From NCBI RefSeq assembly GCF_030551255.1, contig NZ_CP130630.1, positions 8,555,001 to 8,619,000 of the forward strand: a DNA stretch of 64,000 nucleotides, read 5' to 3'. The first letter of the stretch is position 1, and every line of letters starts with the position of its first letter. Below the pieces are notes generated by a model. That model was not told where the DNA came from. It saw nothing but the letters and a program-made list of their open reading frames with translations, and made no database searches. Of this stretch, positions 1-13,345 are shown piece by piece. Source of the DNA: Streptomyces sp. NL15-2K. Its GTDB lineage: Bacteria; Actinomycetota; Actinomycetes; Streptomycetales; Streptomycetaceae. The position numbers were made by a program, and so were the translations under genes.

Positions 1-103
1 GTCTGTCTTCGGGTGCCGGCCCCAGTGAACTCCGGATCAATTCCGGGGGTGATGGGTGGCTGGTCGTTGTTTGAGAACTGCACAGTGGACGCGAGCATCT
101 GTG
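1..103 (+). other. 16S-23S internal transcribed spacer (3' part)
   Basis: This is the end of the rRNA-operon spacer; the 16S gene lies outside the window. It holds no tRNA gene. Positions 81-97 (CACAGTGGACGCGAGCA) are perfectly complementary to 3228-3244 just after the 23S gene. The two arms would form the long stem that RNase III-type enzymes cut to release pre-23S rRNA. Confidence 0.9.
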
Positions 104-3223
<3,120 letters not shown>

Positions 3224-3316
3224 CAGTTGCTCGCGTCCACTGTGTTGGTTCTGAAACCACGAACAGCCCCGTTGCCGGGCCACACGGCGATGGTGTGGCG
3301 TTCACAGTTTCATAGT

Positions 3317-3435
3317 GTTTCGGTGGTTATAGCGTGAGGGAAACGCCCGGTTACATTCCGAACCCGGAAGCTAAGCCTTACAGCGCCGATGGTACTGCAG
3401 GGGGGACCCTGTGGGAGAGTAGGACGCCGCCGAAC
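3317..3435 (+). rRNA. 5S ribosomal RNA
   Basis: An approximately 119-nt 5S rRNA with the usual closing helix (GTTTCGGTGG at the start, complementary to the end near 3430) and the conserved core CCGAACCCGGAAGCTAAG. It is the last gene of the rrn operon and is followed within 10 bp by a strong terminator. Ends are approximate to a few bases. Confidence 0.96.
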
Positions 3436-3444
3436 AATTATTCA

Positions 3445-3488
3445 AAGGGTTGGATCCTGAACTTCGGTTCGGGGTCCAGCCCTTTTTT
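3445..3488 (+). terminator. rrn operon terminator
   Basis: A GGGTTGGA-CC-GAAC arm pairs with GTTC-GG-TCCAGCCC around a TTCG tetraloop, and six T residues follow (3483-3488). This classic intrinsic terminator, with a U-run that is rare in this GC-rich window, ends the rRNA transcript. Confidence 0.93.
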
Positions 3489-3533
3489 GTTCTGCGTCAC
3501 TTGAAGTTCACGTTGCGCAACCACGATCGCCGT

Positions 3534-4211
3534 ATGGGTACTGCTGCAATGCTCAGGGCCGCCGGCGTCGGCATCGGTGACGAGGTTGTCGTACCGGCCT
3601 TCGGGAACGCGGACGTCGCCGAGGCCGTGGTCCTGGCGGGGGCGCTTCCGGTGTTCGCCGACATAGACCCGATGACCTACTGTCTGGACGCGTCCGCTGT
3701 CGAGGCGGCCGTAACTCCGCGGACGGCGGCTGTGGTTGTCGTACATCGATTCGGTCGGCCGGCCGACATGGTGCGGCTGCTCGGGGTCGGGGAGCGACGC
3801 GGGCTTCTCGTGCTCCAGCAGGGGGAGTCCGAGGCGCCGTACGACGAGGTCGCTCAGCGCAGGCAGCGGGCCACCTATCTCGATTCGAAGTTGAGGGGTG
3901 TGCGCACACCTGATGGTGGTGACGGGCACACCTATCAGCAGTACGTCGTGCGGGTGCCGGGGAACGGGCGGCCGGATCGGGATGCCTTCGCCCGGGCCGT
4001 GCGGGCCAGGGGCGTTGACTGCCGGGTGCCGGTGAAGACGCCTGTGCATCGTCTGCCGGAGTACCGGCGGTGTGTGGCGCTGCCGGAGACCGAGCGGGCC
4101 GCCGACGAGACGCTGGCGCTGCCCGTGGACGCCTCGTTGACGAAGCGGGACATGCAGCGGATCGTCGGGGCGTGCAATGCGCTCGGGGGACTGCTCCAGC
4201 CGGCCTTTTAG
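3534..4211 (+). CDS. Degenerate DegT/DnrJ/EryC1-type aminotransferase-like protein
   Basis: The 225-residue product resembles the two ends of sugar/DegT-family PLP aminotransferases. The N-terminal GVGIGDEVVVPAFG...AVVLAGALPVFADIDP segment is followed by a VVVVHRFGRPADM strand-loop, then a jump to the C-terminal QQYVVRVPG...VKTPVHRLPEY...LALPVDASLT segment. Family members run about 370-400 residues. The missing middle would carry the Schiff-base lysine, and no such lysine motif is visible, so transamination is unlikely. The start is taken at ATG 3534, because reading further upstream would run into the rRNA terminator; ATG 3549 is an alternative. It sits alone between the rrn terminator and tRNA-Thr. 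The frame is intact, so it may be a maintained non-enzymatic descendant or a deletion derivative; the role is unknown. Confidence 0.7.
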   Translation: MGTAAMLRAAGVGIGDEVVVPAFGNADVAEAVVLAGALPVFADIDPMTYCLDASAVEAAVTPRTAAVVVVHRFGRPADMVRLLGVGERRGLLVLQQGESEAPYDEVAQRRQRATYLDSKLRGVRTPDGGDGHTYQQYVVRVPGNGRPDRDAFARAVRARGVDCRVPVKTPVHRLPEYRRCVALPETERAADETLALPVDASLTKRDMQRIVGACNALGGLLQPAF

Positions 4212-4225
4212 GTTGGAACGGACGG

Positions 4226-4255
4226 TTCGGAGCAGCCGAGAATTGTGTGTATGAT
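4226..4255 (+). promoter_or_regulatory. Probable promoter of tRNA-Thr
   Basis: A -10-like TATGAT (4250-4255) lies 18 bp after a weak TTCGGA -35 (4226-4231). Transcription would begin about 35 bp before the tRNA. The spacing fits a housekeeping sigma promoter; this is inferred from sequence only. Confidence 0.5.
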
Positions 4256-4296
4256 CTATCCCGTCAACCGCGCGGGCGACCGCGAAAAGGTGACAA

Positions 4297-4372
4297 GCCC
4301 CTATAGCTCAGTCGGCAGAGCGTCTCCATGGTAAGGAGAAGGTCAACGGTTCGATTCCGTTTGGGGGCTCCA
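4297..4372 (+). tRNA. tRNA-Thr (anticodon GGT)
   Basis: A complete cloverleaf: acceptor GCCCCTA/TGGGGGC, D-stem GCTC/GAGC, anticodon stem TCTCC/GGAGA with loop ATGGTAA (anticodon GGT, decoding ACC/ACU), and T-stem AACGG/CCGTT with a TTCGATT loop. The discriminator base is T, followed by an encoded CCA (4370-4372). No integrase gene or duplicated 3' end was seen nearby, so there is no sign of an element using it as an attachment site. Confidence 0.97.
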
Positions 4373-4378
4373 CGAGAA

Positions 4379-4409
4379 AAGGCCCTCGCCCTTCCAGGCG
4401 GGGGCCTTT
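4379..4409. terminator. Bidirectional terminator between tRNA-Thr and osaC
   Basis: AAGGCCCTCGCC pairs with GGCGGGGGCCTT across a CTTCCA loop. It lies between the 3' ends of two convergent genes and has short A/T flanks on both sides, so it can end transcription from either direction. Confidence 0.85.
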
Positions 4410-4430
4410 CGCATGCCTTCCGCGGCCCTG

Positions 4431-7184
4431 TCAGTCCTTGTGGAGGCCGGGGACCCGCATCGCCAGGATCGCCATGTCGTCGGACGGGGCGTCCTGCGCG
4501 AAACGCTCCACCGCGCGCATGATGCGGGCCGCGACGGCGCCCGCCGTCAGGCCCGTGCAGGTCGTCAGGACGTCGGCGAGGCCGTCGTCGCCCAGCATGC
4601 GGGTGCCTTCGCGGCGCTCGGTGACGCCGTCCGTGACACACAGGAGGACGTCGCCCGGATCGAGGGTGACCGTCTGCTCGTAGAGTTCCAGGTCGTCCAT
4701 GACGCCGAGGAGCGGCTGCGGTTCGGCGGCCGGTTCGACCGTGCCGTCCTGGCGCAGGCGGAGTGGGAGGGGGTGGCCGGCGCAGACCACCTTCAGCTGG
4801 GCGCTGCCGTCCTCCTGGGGCCACAACTCGCCGTACAGGAGCGTCAGGAAGCGGCTGCGGGCGCCCTCGTCGAGGATCGCGGAGTTCAGGCGCTCCAGGA
4901 CGGCCGGGCCGCTCAGGCCCTCGCGGGCGAGCAACCTCAGGGCGTGGCGGGCCAGGCCCGTGACCGCCGCCGCGTTCGGGCCCGTGCCGCAGACGTCGCC
5001 GATGGCGAAGCCGTACGCGCCGTCGCGGATGGGGAAGAGGTCGTAGAAGTCGCCGCCGACCTCATTGCCCTCGCCGGCCGCGCGGTAGATGACCTCGACC
5101 TCCACGCCGTCGATCTCGGGGAGCTCGGGCGGCAGGAGGCTGCGCTGGAGGGACTGGCTGATGGCCGTGCGCTCGGAGTAGAGACGGGCGTTGTCGAGGG
5201 CGAGGGCGGCCCTGCGCGAGAGGTCCTCCGCCAACTCCAGGATTTCCTGGCGGAAGTGTTCGTCCGTGGGCTTGCCGAGGGTCAGCATGCCGATGACGCG
5301 GTTGCGGGCCACCAAGGGGAGGACCACCGTCTCGCCGCCCACCGCCGAGGCCGTGGCGAGGGTCGGGCCGATGCCCGAGGCGAGTTGGCGGGTGGGTCCG
5401 CCGCTGAGGCCGAGGCTGCGCATGGAGCTGCGCAGGGCCGCCTGGTGGGCGGCCTCGCCGGGGGCGGACCAGACGCGGGCGCCGGGGGTGGGGACCGGGT
5501 CCGGCGGGGCGATCTTGGAGAGGAGGGACTTGATGCCGTCGATCAGTTCCTCGTCCTCGTGCAGGACGTACGACAGGTACGGTTCCGAGGCCTGGTCGGC
5601 GATCGTGTAGACCGCGCACCAGGCGGCCAGGGTCGGGACCGTCATCTGGGCCATCAGGGCGAGGGTCTGGTCGCGGTCCAGGGTGCCGGCCAGGAGGTCG
5701 GAGGCTTCGACGAGGAAGCTCAGGGAGCCTCGGCGCAGGCGCTCGAGTTCGCCGAGGCGGGCGGATTCCACCGCCAACGCGATGCGGTCGGCGGCGAATT
5801 GGAGGCGCAGAGCCTCTTCGTTCGAATATCTGCCCGGGGCCTCGGCCGCCACGCCGAGGGAGCCGGTGAGGCGGCCCTCGACCTTCAGGGGGACCGTGAC
5901 GACCGAGCGCATGCCGGTGCCGCTCAGCAGCGGCACGGCGCCTGGTACGGCGGTGAGGTCGTCGTGGACGGCGGGCATGCGGGCCGAGCCGTAGCGGCCG
6001 GGACCCGCCTCGACGGGGACGCGGGCGAAGCGCTGGCGGGCGGAGGGCAGGCCGGTGGAGGCGCGGACCTCCAACTCCGTTTCGTCGTCGGTCGCGAGGA
6101 GGAGGAAGGCGGAGTCGCCGTCGAGCATGTCGCGGGCGCGTTCCACCGTGCGCTGGAGGAGGCCGTCGAGGTCGTCCGGGGCAGGAGAGCCGATGAACAC
6201 CTCGAAGGGGTCGGCGCTCTGGCCGTCGGCACCTGTGTTGGTGTCGGAGGCGGGGACCCGCAACGGGGTCTGCAGCACGGCCCGTTCGTGGTCGCGGACG
6301 AGGAGGCAGACCGTGGAGGGCTCGCCGGCCGTGTCGCGGACGCGGAGGTGGGAGGCGTACACGGAGATGATGCGGCCGTTGGCGTCCCTGATGCCGTAAC
6401 TGCCCTCCCAGCGCGAGAGTTGGAGGGCCTCGGCGATGCCCGTGCTGGTGCCGGGGGTGTGCGGCCAGGCCGCGAGGTCGGTGAGCGGTTTGCCGATGAC
6501 CTGTTCGTTGGCGTAGCCGAAGAGTTCCTCGCCGTCCTCGTTCCAGGCGGTGATGGCGCCCGTACGGTCGATCTGGACGACCGCGACGCGGACGCGGCCG
6601 TCGGCGAGCGGGAGGAGGTCGGCCGGCAGGGACGGGCCCGCGGCGCGGGTGCCCACGGGGCGCTCGGGGAGTGCGAGTTGGAACCAGACCTGCTTATGGG
6701 TGGGCGTGTACTCGACACCCCAGCGGCCGGCGAGGGCGGCGCAGAGCTGGAGGCCGCGACCGCCCTCGCGGTCGGGGCTGCCCATGTTGACGGCTTGACC
6801 CTGAAGGGGGATTTCGCGCTCCGGATACCGGTCGGCCACCTCGATCCGTACGCCGTCGTCACTCCGTAGGCACAGCACGTCCGCGGATGTGCCCGCGTGC
6901 ACCACGGCGTTGGTCACGAGTTCGCTCGTGAGGACGACGGCGTCATCGATGATGTCGGCGAAGCCCCAGCCCTGGAGGGTGTCGCGGACGAAGGAGCGGG
7001 CGCTAGCGACCGATCGCCCGACGGGCTCGAAGCTGGCGGCCGCGCGCGCGGTGATCACAGAACTCCTCGACCGGTTGTCGACGTGCAGGGCTGCCTGGCC
7101 GACCGGCTCTTGCCGCTGCTGCGGCAGGCCGCCCGTCGGCCGGGGGTCCGGGGGCTGTCCCCCGGGGATCAGTCCGGTGGTCAT
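4431..7184 (-). CDS. osaC: OsaC: multidomain anti-sigma kinase / PP2C (SpoIIE) phosphatase regulator
   Basis: The 917-residue soluble regulator has an RsbW-like HATPase domain first (about 45-175; TSELVTNAVVHAG). A PAS domain follows (about 190-300), then two GAF regions (about 320-470 and 500-660), then an RsbU-like linker (SLQRSLLPPELP) and a C-terminal PP2C/SpoIIE phosphatase. The phosphatase carries the metal-binding signatures GGDFYD, GDVCGTGP, DGVTE and SDDMAI. The start at 7184 is preceded by GGAGG at a workable distance; an in-frame ATG at 7268 lacks a good site. In S. coelicolor, OsaC is encoded divergently from osaA and restrains the osmotic-stress sigma factor SigB after shock. Identical domain order and position support that name here. 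It likely senses ligand or redox state through PAS/GAF and acts on anti-sigma/anti-anti-sigma partners encoded elsewhere. Confidence 0.9.
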   Translation of the reverse strand: MTTGLIPGGQPPDPRPTGGLPQQRQEPVGQAALHVDNRSRSSVITARAAASFEPVGRSVASARSFVRDTLQGWGFADIIDDAVVLTSELVTNAVVHAGTSADVLCLRSDDGVRIEVADRYPEREIPLQGQAVNMGSPDREGGRGLQLCAALAGRWGVEYTPTHKQVWFQLALPERPVGTRAAGPSLPADLLPLADGRVRVAVVQIDRTGAITAWNEDGEELFGYANEQVIGKPLTDLAAWPHTPGTSTGIAEALQLSRWEGSYGIRDANGRIISVYASHLRVRDTAGEPSTVCLLVRDHERAVLQTPLRVPASDTNTGADGQSADPFEVFIGSPAPDDLDGLLQRTVERARDMLDGDSAFLLLATDDETELEVRASTGLPSARQRFARVPVEAGPGRYGSARMPAVHDDLTAVPGAVPLLSGTGMRSVVTVPLKVEGRLTGSLGVAAEAPGRYSNEEALRLQFAADRIALAVESARLGELERLRRGSLSFLVEASDLLAGTLDRDQTLALMAQMTVPTLAAWCAVYTIADQASEPYLSYVLHEDEELIDGIKSLLSKIAPPDPVPTPGARVWSAPGEAAHQAALRSSMRSLGLSGGPTRQLASGIGPTLATASAVGGETVVLPLVARNRVIGMLTLGKPTDEHFRQEILELAEDLSRRAALALDNARLYSERTAISQSLQRSLLPPELPEIDGVEVEVIYRAAGEGNEVGGDFYDLFPIRDGAYGFAIGDVCGTGPNAAAVTGLARHALRLLAREGLSGPAVLERLNSAILDEGARSRFLTLLYGELWPQEDGSAQLKVVCAGHPLPLRLRQDGTVEPAAEPQPLLGVMDDLELYEQTVTLDPGDVLLCVTDGVTERREGTRMLGDDGLADVLTTCTGLTAGAVAARIMRAVERFAQDAPSDDMAILAMRVPGLHKD

Positions 7185-7558
7185 GTGTGCGGCCGCCTCC
7201 GATGCCCGCTCGTGCTCGTGCCACCGCCCAGGCCGGACGGACCGGCGCGGCTGGACAGCCGCATGCAAGGTTACTTACCTTCCCCGTCCATGCGGATGCC
7301 GGTCTGCAGTGTTTCCATCCGGAGGGTGTGCGGACGATGTGCGAAGCTGCCGAACTGTTATGGCCTGGTTCAGGCAGGGTGAAACACTGGGCAAGCTTCT
7401 GGTGAAGGTACTGGCAGGCTGAGTGTGGTTCGCCCGCGGTGGGCAGCAGCGCCCTGGTGTGGCCTGATATAGCGGGCATGAATACGCAGTAGTAACTGGT
7501 ACGCCGAGCAGTAGTACCCGACACAGCAGTAACGGTCGACCCCTGCGGGAGGGACACA
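7185..7558. promoter_or_regulatory. osaC-osaA divergent intergenic region
   Basis: These 374 bp must hold the promoters of both divergent genes. I see no convincing -35/-10 pair or clear SigB-type promoter. The osaA side carries a repeated word: GCAGTAGTA at 7486 and 7508, and GCAGTAAC at 7526. The osaA ribosome-binding site GCGGGAGGG ends about 6 nt before the GTG at 7559. Confidence 0.5.
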
Positions 7559-10500
7559 GTGGAGTCTGGCGCAGCGACGCGGGGCACTAAGACGCGCGCG
7601 AAAGGCGGACAGTCCCCGAGTAACCAGCGCAAGACGCGTGGCGGGACCACCGCGGTGGATACGGCTGCCCTGAACCGACTGATGGTGGCTCTCGTGGCGA
7701 TGCGCGACGGGAACTTCCGAAAGCGGCTCACGGTGTCCGGGGACGGCGTGATGTCGGAGATTGCTGCCGTTTTCAACGAGGTGGCGGACCGCAATCTTCA
7801 TTTGACGGGTGAGTTGGCGCGGGTCCGGCGCATGGTGGGGCGTGAGGGAAAGCTCACAGAACGGTTGGAAACGGGCCCCTCCGAGGGCTCGTGGGCGGCC
7901 GCCATCGACAACTCGAACGCGCTGGTGGACGACCTCGTGCGGCCCGTTTCCGAGGTCAGCCGGGTGCTGTCCGCGGTGGCCGAAGGTGATCTGTCGCCGC
8001 GTATGGAGCTGCGGACACAGACGCCGGAGGGGCCGGGGCATCCGCTGCGCGGGGAGTTCCTGAAGGTCGGACGGACCGTCAACAACCTGGTCGACCAGCT
8101 GTCGACGTTCACCGACGAGGTCACGCGCGTGGCCAGCGAGGTCGGTACCCAGGGCAAGCTGGGCGGGCAGGCCCGGGTGCGCGGTATGTCCGGTTCGTGG
8201 AAGGATCTCACCGAGTCCGTCAACACGATGGCGTACCGGCTGACGGCTCAGGTGCGGGACATCGCGCTCGTGACAACGGCGGTCGCCAAGGGTGACTTGT
8301 CCCGGAAGGTCACGGTTCATGTCGAAGGCGAGATGCTGGAGCTGAAGAACACCGTCAACACGATGGTGGACCAGCTGTCGTCGTTCTCCTCCGAGGTGAC
8401 CCGGGTGGCCCGCGAGGTCGGGGTCGAGGGCGAGCTGGGCGGTCAGGCGCAGGTGCCCGGTGTGGCCGGTGTGTGGAAGGACCTCACCGATTCGGTGAAT
8501 CTCATGGCCGGCAATCTGACGGCCCAGGTGCGCGGGATCTCGCAGGTGACGACCGCGGTCGCCAGCGGCGATCTGTCGCAGAAGGTGACGGTGTCGGCGC
8601 GCGGCGAGGTCGCGCAGCTCGCCGACACGATCAACCAGATGACCGAGACGCTGCGGACCTTCGCCGACGAGGTCACGCGCGTGGCCAACGAGGTCGGTGC
8701 CGAGGGACGGCTCGGCGGGCAGGCGAACGTGCCGGGAGCGGCGGGGACATGGAAGGACCTGACGGATTCCGTCAACACGGTCTTCCGGAACCTCACCATC
8801 CAGGTGCGGGACATCGCCCAGGTGACGACGGCCGTGGCCAGCGGTGACCTGTCGCAGAAGGTCACCGTCGACGTGGCCGGCGAGATGCTGGAGCTGAAGA
8901 ACACCGTCAACGGGATGGTGGACCAGCTGTCCGCGTTCGGCGCCGAGGTCACCCGCGTGGCCCGGGAGATCGGCGTCGAGGGTGAACTGGGCGGCCAGGC
9001 CCAGGTGCCCGGTGCGGCCGGTACGTGGAAGGACCTGACGGACTCCGTCAACACCGCGTTCCGCAACCTCACCGGACAGGTGAGGAACATCGCCCAGGTG
9101 ACCACGGCCGTGGCCAACGGCGACCTGTCCCAGAAGGTCACCGTGGATGTCTCCGGCGAGATGCTCCAGCTGAAGAACACCGTGAACACGATGGTGGACC
9201 AGCTCTCCGCGTTCGGCGCCGAGGTCACGCGCGTGGCCCGGGACGTGGGCACCGAGGGCCGGCTGGGCGGTCAGGCCCGTGTGGACGGCGTCTCCGGCAC
9301 GTGGAAGGAGCTCACCGACTCCGTCAACTTCATGGCGGGCAACCTCACCTCGCAGGTGCGGCAGATCGCCCAGGTGACGACGGCGGTGGCGCGGGGTGAC
9401 CTGTCGCAGAAGATCGACGTGGACGCGCGCGGGGAGATCCTGGAGCTGAAGAACACCCTCAACACGATGGTGGACCAGCTCTCCGCGTTTGCCGACCAGG
9501 TGACCCGGGTGGCCCGCGAGGTGGGTACGGAGGGCCGGCTGGGCGGTCAGGCACAGGTTCCCGGTGTCGCCGGTGTGTGGCGTGACCTGACCGATTCCGT
9601 GAACGGCATGGCGGGCAACCTCACCGCCCAGGTGCGCAACATCGCGCAGGTCGCGACGGCGGTGGCGCGGGGTGACCTGTCGCAGAAGATCGATGTGGAC
9701 GCGCGCGGGGAGATCCTGGAGCTGAAGAACACCCTCAACACGATGGTGGACCAGCTGTCGAGCTTCGCCGACCAGGTGACGCGGGTGGCGCGCGAGGTGG
9801 GCACGGAGGGCATCCTCGGCGGCCAGGCCGAGGTGCAGGGTGTCTCCGGCACCTGGAAGGACCTCACGCAGTCCGTGAACTTCATGGCGAACAACCTGAC
9901 CATCCAGGTGCGCAACATCGCCGAGGTCACGACCGCGGTCGCCAAGGGAGACCTGTCGAAGAAGATCACCGTCGACGCGAAGGGCGAGATCCTCGAACTC
10001 GTCAGCACCGTCAACACGATGGTGGACCAGCTGTCCTCCTTCGCGGAGCAGGTGACGCGGGTGGCGCGCGAGGTGGGTACGGAGGGCATCCTCGGCGGTC
10101 AGGCCCACGCGTCGGGCGTCACGGGCATCTGGAAGGACCTCACCGACAACGTCAATTTGATGGCCAACAACCTCACCGTGCAGGTGCGCAACATCTCCCA
10201 GGTCGCGTCGGCGGTCGCCAACGGTGACCTGACGCGGACGGTGACGATCGAGGCGCGCGGCGAGGTCGCGCAGCTCGCGGACACCTTCAACACCATGGTG
10301 AAGACGCTGAGTTCGTTCGCCGACCAGGTCACCAAGGTGGCCCGCGAGGTGGGCACGGACGGCATCCTCGGCGGTCAGGCGCGCGTGCCGGGTGTGGCCG
10401 GTACGTGGAAGGACCTCACCGAGTCCGTGAACCAGATGGCGTCCAACCTGACCGGTCAGGTGCGCAACATCGCCATGGTGACCACGGCGATCGCCAAGGG

Positions 10501-13027
10501 CGACCTGACCAAGAAGATCGACATTGACGCTCGCGGCGAGATTCTTGAGCTCAAGACGACGATCAACACGATGGTCGACCAGCTGTCGTCCTTCGCCGAG
10601 GAGGTCACCCGAGTCGCCCGCGAGGTGGGTACGGAGGGTCAGCTCGGCGGCCAGGCACGCGTGCGGGACGTCGACGGCACCTGGCGCGACCTCACCGAGT
10701 CGGTGAACGAGATGGCCGGGAACCTGACCCGGCAGGTGCGCGCCATCGCGCGCGTGGCGACCGCGGTGACCCGTGGCGACCTCAACCTGAAGATCGACGT
10801 GGACGCCTCCGGCGAGATCCAGGAACTTCAGGACTACATCAACAAGATGATCGCCAACCTGCGCGACACCACGATCGCCAACAAGGAGCAGGACTGGCTC
10901 AAGGGCAACCTGGCCCGTATCTCCGCGCTGATGCAGGGCCGCCGCGACCTCGAGGACGTGGCCTCCCTCATCATGAGCGAGCTGACACCGGTGGTGTCCG
11001 CGCAGCACGGCGCGTTCTTCCTGGCGATGCCGCTGGTCGACGGCAAGGACATGAACGCCGAGGGTGAGGACCAGTACGAGCTGCGGATGCTGGGGTCGTA
11101 CGCCTACTCGATGGGGTCCATGCCGACGTCGTTCCGGCCGGGGGAGGGACTGATCGGGACGGCCGCCATGGAGAAGCGCACGATCCTGGTGGAGAACGCG
11201 CCCAGCGGCTATCTGAAGATCTCCTCGGGGCTCGGTGAGGCGCCGCCCGCGCAGGTGATCGTCCTTCCTGTGCTGTTCGAGGGCAAGGTGCTCGGTGTCA
11301 TCGAGCTCGCCTCCTTCACTCCCTTCACGCAGATCCAGAAGGACTTCCTCAACCAGATCGCCGAGATGATCGCGACCAGCGTCAACACCATCTCCGTCAA
11401 CACCAAGACCGAGGTGCTGCTGAGGCAGTCGCAGGAGTTGACCGAGCAGCTGAGGGAGCGGTCGGAGGAGTTGGAGAACCGGCAGAAGGCCCTCCAGGCG
11501 TCCAACGCCGAACTTGAGGAGAAGGCCGAGCTGCTGGCCCAGCAGAACCGCGACATCGAGGTGAAGAACACCGAGATCGAGGAGGCGCGCCAGGTCCTGG
11601 AGGAGCGCGCCGAGCAGCTCGCTGTATCGATGCGCTACAAGAGCGAGTTCCTGGCCAACATGTCGCACGAGCTGCGTACGCCGCTCAACTCGCTGCTGAT
11701 TCTGGCCAAGTTGCTCGCCGACAACGCGGAGGGGAACCTCTCCCCGAAGCAGGTCGAGTTCGCCGAGACGATCCACGGGGCCGGCTCCGACCTGCTCCAG
11801 CTGATCAACGACATCCTCGACCTGTCGAAGGTCGAGGCGGGCAAGATGGACGTCTCCCCGACGCGTATCGCGCTCGTCCAGCTCGTCGACTACGTGGAGG
11901 CCACCTTCCGCCCGCTGACCGCGGAGAAGGGCCTGGACCTGTCCGTACGGGTGTCGCCGGAGCTGCCGGCCACCCTGCACACCGACGAGCAGCGGCTGCT
12001 TCAGGTGCTGCGCAACCTGCTGTCGAACGCGGTGAAGTTCACCGACTCCGGGGCCGTCGAGCTGGTCATCCGGCCCGCCGGCCGGGAAGTGCCGGCAGGG
12101 ATCCGGGAGCAGCTGCTGGAGACCGGTTCGCTGCGTGACCCGGATGCCGACCTGATCGCGTTCTCCGTGACCGACACCGGCATCGGTATCGCGGCCAGCA
12201 AGATGCGGGTGATCTTCGAGGCGTTCAAGCAGGCGGACGGTACGACGAGCCGCAAATACGGCGGTACGGGCCTCGGGCTGTCGATCTCGCGGGAGATCGC
12301 GCAGCTGCTCGGCGGTGAGATCCACGCGCAGAGCGAGCCGGGACGTGGATCCACGTTCACGCTGTATTTGCCGCTGCATCCGAGCGAACTGCCGCCGCAG
12401 GGCTATCAGCAGCTGGTGCCACCCGCCCTGGAGGCCGGGGACCTGATGGTGTCCTCGGGTCTGCCCGAGCTGCCCGAGGCGGAGACGCCGGCCGAGGTGA
12501 AGTCGTACCAGGAGACGCAGAACGGCGCGGCCGCGCTCTTCCGGCGCCGCCGCAGGCCTGTGGCGGAGATCGAACAGCGCCCCGCGCAGGCGGAGCAGTG
12601 GCCGGCCGCGGAGCAGCAGGCGGCGCCGAAGTCGCGCCGGGGCATCCGCTTCGGCGGGGAGAAGGTGCTGATCGTCGACGACGACATCCGCAACGTCTTC
12701 GCGCTCACCAGCGTCCTCGAACAGCACGGGCTGTCCGTCCTGTACGCGGAGAACGGCCGCGAGGGCATCGAGGTCCTGGAGCAGCACGACGACGTCGCGG
12801 TCGTCCTGATGGACATCATGATGCCCGAGATGGACGGATATGCGACGACCACGGCGATCCGCAGGATGCCGCAGTTCGCCGGGCTGCCGATCATCGCGTT
12901 GACCGCGAAGGCGATGAAGGGCGACCGGGAGAAGGCGATCGAGTCGGGCGCCTCCGACTACGTGACCAAGCCGGTCGACCCCGATCACCTGCTGGCGGTG
13001 ATGGAGCAGTGGATGCGTGGCGAGTGA
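7559..13027 (+). CDS. osaA: OsaA: poly-HAMP hybrid sensor histidine kinase
   Basis: A 1822-residue hybrid kinase with no obvious membrane segment. After a basic N-terminus come roughly eleven repeats of a 92-residue unit (about residues 115-1110) containing linked HAMP-type helices (QVR-I--VTTAVA-GDLS-K...[13 protein letters not shown]... [10 protein letters not shown]). A GAF domain (about 1140-1290), a coiled coil (about 1300-1360), HisKA with H1370 in [10 protein letters not shown], HATPase (N, G1, G2 boxes DTGIGI and GGTGLGLS) and a receiver with D1752 ([10 protein letters not shown]) follow. The GTG start has a strong GGGAGGG site. In S. coelicolor OsaA is partnered with OsaB in osmoadaptation. 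Long HAMP stacks are thought to relay conformational signals, here probably to the GAF/kinase core. Near-identical repeat units suggest recent internal duplication. Confidence 0.93.
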   Translation: MESGAATRGTKTRAKGGQSPSNQRKTRGGTTAVDTAALNRLMVALVAMRDGNFRKRLTVSGDGVMSEIAAVFNEVADRNLHLTGELARVRRMVGREGKLTERLETGPSEGSWAAAIDNSNALVDDLVRPVSEVSRVLSAVAEGDLSPRMELRTQTPEGPGHPLRGEFLKVGRTVNNLVDQLSTFTDEVTRVASEVGTQGKLGGQARVRGMSGSWKDLTESVNTMAYRLTAQVRDIALVTTAVAKGDLSRKVTVHVEGEMLELKNTVNTMVDQLSSFSSEVTRVAREVGVEGELGGQAQVPGVAGVWKDLTDSVNLMAGNLTAQVRGISQVTTAVASGDLSQKVTVSARGEVAQLADTINQMTETLRTFADEVTRVANEVGAEGRLGGQANVPGAAGTWKDLTDSVNTVFRNLTIQVRDIAQVTTAVASGDLSQKVTVDVAGEMLELKNTVNGMVDQLSAFGAEVTRVAREIGVEGELGGQAQVPGAAGTWKDLTDSVNTAFRNLTGQVRNIAQVTTAVANGDLSQKVTVDVSGEMLQLKNTVNTMVDQLSAFGAEVTRVARDVGTEGRLGGQARVDGVSGTWKELTDSVNFMAGNLTSQVRQIAQVTTAVARGDLSQKIDVDARGEILELKNTLNTMVDQLSAFADQVTRVAREVGTEGRLGGQAQVPGVAGVWRDLTDSVNGMAGNLTAQVRNIAQVATAVARGDLSQKIDVDARGEILELKNTLNTMVDQLSSFADQVTRVAREVGTEGILGGQAEVQGVSGTWKDLTQSVNFMANNLTIQVRNIAEVTTAVAKGDLSKKITVDAKGEILELVSTVNTMVDQLSSFAEQVTRVAREVGTEGILGGQAHASGVTGIWKDLTDNVNLMANNLTVQVRNISQVASAVANGDLTRTVTIEARGEVAQLADTFNTMVKTLSSFADQVTKVAREVGTDGILGGQARVPGVAGTWKDLTESVNQMASNLTGQVRNIAMVTTAIAKGDLTKKIDIDARGEILELKTTINTMVDQLSSFAEEVTRVAREVGTEGQLGGQARVRDVDGTWRDLTESVNEMAGNLTRQVRAIARVATAVTRGDLNLKIDVDASGEIQELQDYINKMIANLRDTTIANKEQDWLKGNLARISALMQGRRDLEDVASLIMSELTPVVSAQHGAFFLAMPLVDGKDMNAEGEDQYELRMLGSYAYSMGSMPTSFRPGEGLIGTAAMEKRTILVENAPSGYLKISSGLGEAPPAQVIVLPVLFEGKVLGVIELASFTPFTQIQKDFLNQIAEMIATSVNTISVNTKTEVLLRQSQELTEQLRERSEELENRQKALQASNAELEEKAELLAQQNRDIEVKNTEIEEARQVLEERAEQLAVSMRYKSEFLANMSHELRTPLNSLLILAKLLADNAEGNLSPKQVEFAETIHGAGSDLLQLINDILDLSKVEAGKMDVSPTRIALVQLVDYVEATFRPLTAEKGLDLSVRVSPELPATLHTDEQRLLQVLRNLLSNAVKFTDSGAVELVIRPAGREVPAGIREQLLETGSLRDPDADLIAFSVTDTGIGIAASKMRVIFEAFKQADGTTSRKYGGTGLGLSISREIAQLLGGEIHAQSEPGRGSTFTLYLPLHPSELPPQGYQQLVPPALEAGDLMVSSGLPELPEAETPAEVKSYQETQNGAAALFRRRRRPVAEIEQRPAQAEQWPAAEQQAAPKSRRGIRFGGEKVLIVDDDIRNVFALTSVLEQHGLSVLYAENGREGIEVLEQHDDVAVVLMDIMMPEMDGYATTTAIRRMPQFAGLPIIALTAKAMKGDREKAIESGASDYVTKPVDPDHLLAVMEQWMRGE
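8249..10820 (+). repeat. Tandem 276-bp coding repeats (HAMP array)
   Basis: The osaA coding sequence repeats with a 276-bp (92-codon) period; for example the same CAG-GTG-CG junction recurs at 8249 and 8525. About ten units are clear at both DNA and protein level. Internal units 6 and 7 (from about 9353 to 9900) are nearly identical in DNA, which points to recent duplication or gene conversion and makes copy-number change likely. Confidence 0.85.
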
Positions 13028-13345
13028 CGGGAACGGTCGGGCTTTGTTCGGGCTTCGTGACCATGTGGCGGGAACCTTCGGGGGGCGCGCGCAGTTGCTG
13101 ACTGAGGGTGGCCGAGGTCGTGTAGAAGTACGGGAATCAGGGAACCTTCTGGTCTCCCGCCGCGTTTCTGCTACGTGCACAGTGACATCGCGGTGACAGG
13201 GTGTGGCGACGGGCGGGGTGCGGCTACGATGACCGGCACAAGGACGGGCGACGCAAGGGAGTCGTCCTCTGGGGCGGCGCCCACCGGCGTCACCCCAAGT
13301 CCTGCGGACAGGGGAGGCCCCACGCCGGGGCGAGGAGGGCGGGCC
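13028..13345. other. osaA-osaB intergenic region
   Basis: A 318-bp non-coding gap between two genes on the same strand. It contains two direct copies of GGGAACCTTC (13070-13079 and 13140-13149). No clear terminator or promoter was recognised. osaB may therefore have its own promoter rather than rely on read-through from osaA. Confidence 0.5.

Noticed and set aside
4297..4372. Integration site of a mobile element at tRNA-Thr
   Set aside because: No integrase gene, excisionase or duplicated tRNA 3' end was found in the flanking sequence; neighbours are conserved core genes.
4413..6869. An 818-codon plus-strand frame opposite osaC
   Set aside because: Gly/Ala/Arg/Val-rich shadow of a gene with complete catalytic motifs on the other strand; it starts inside the terminator.
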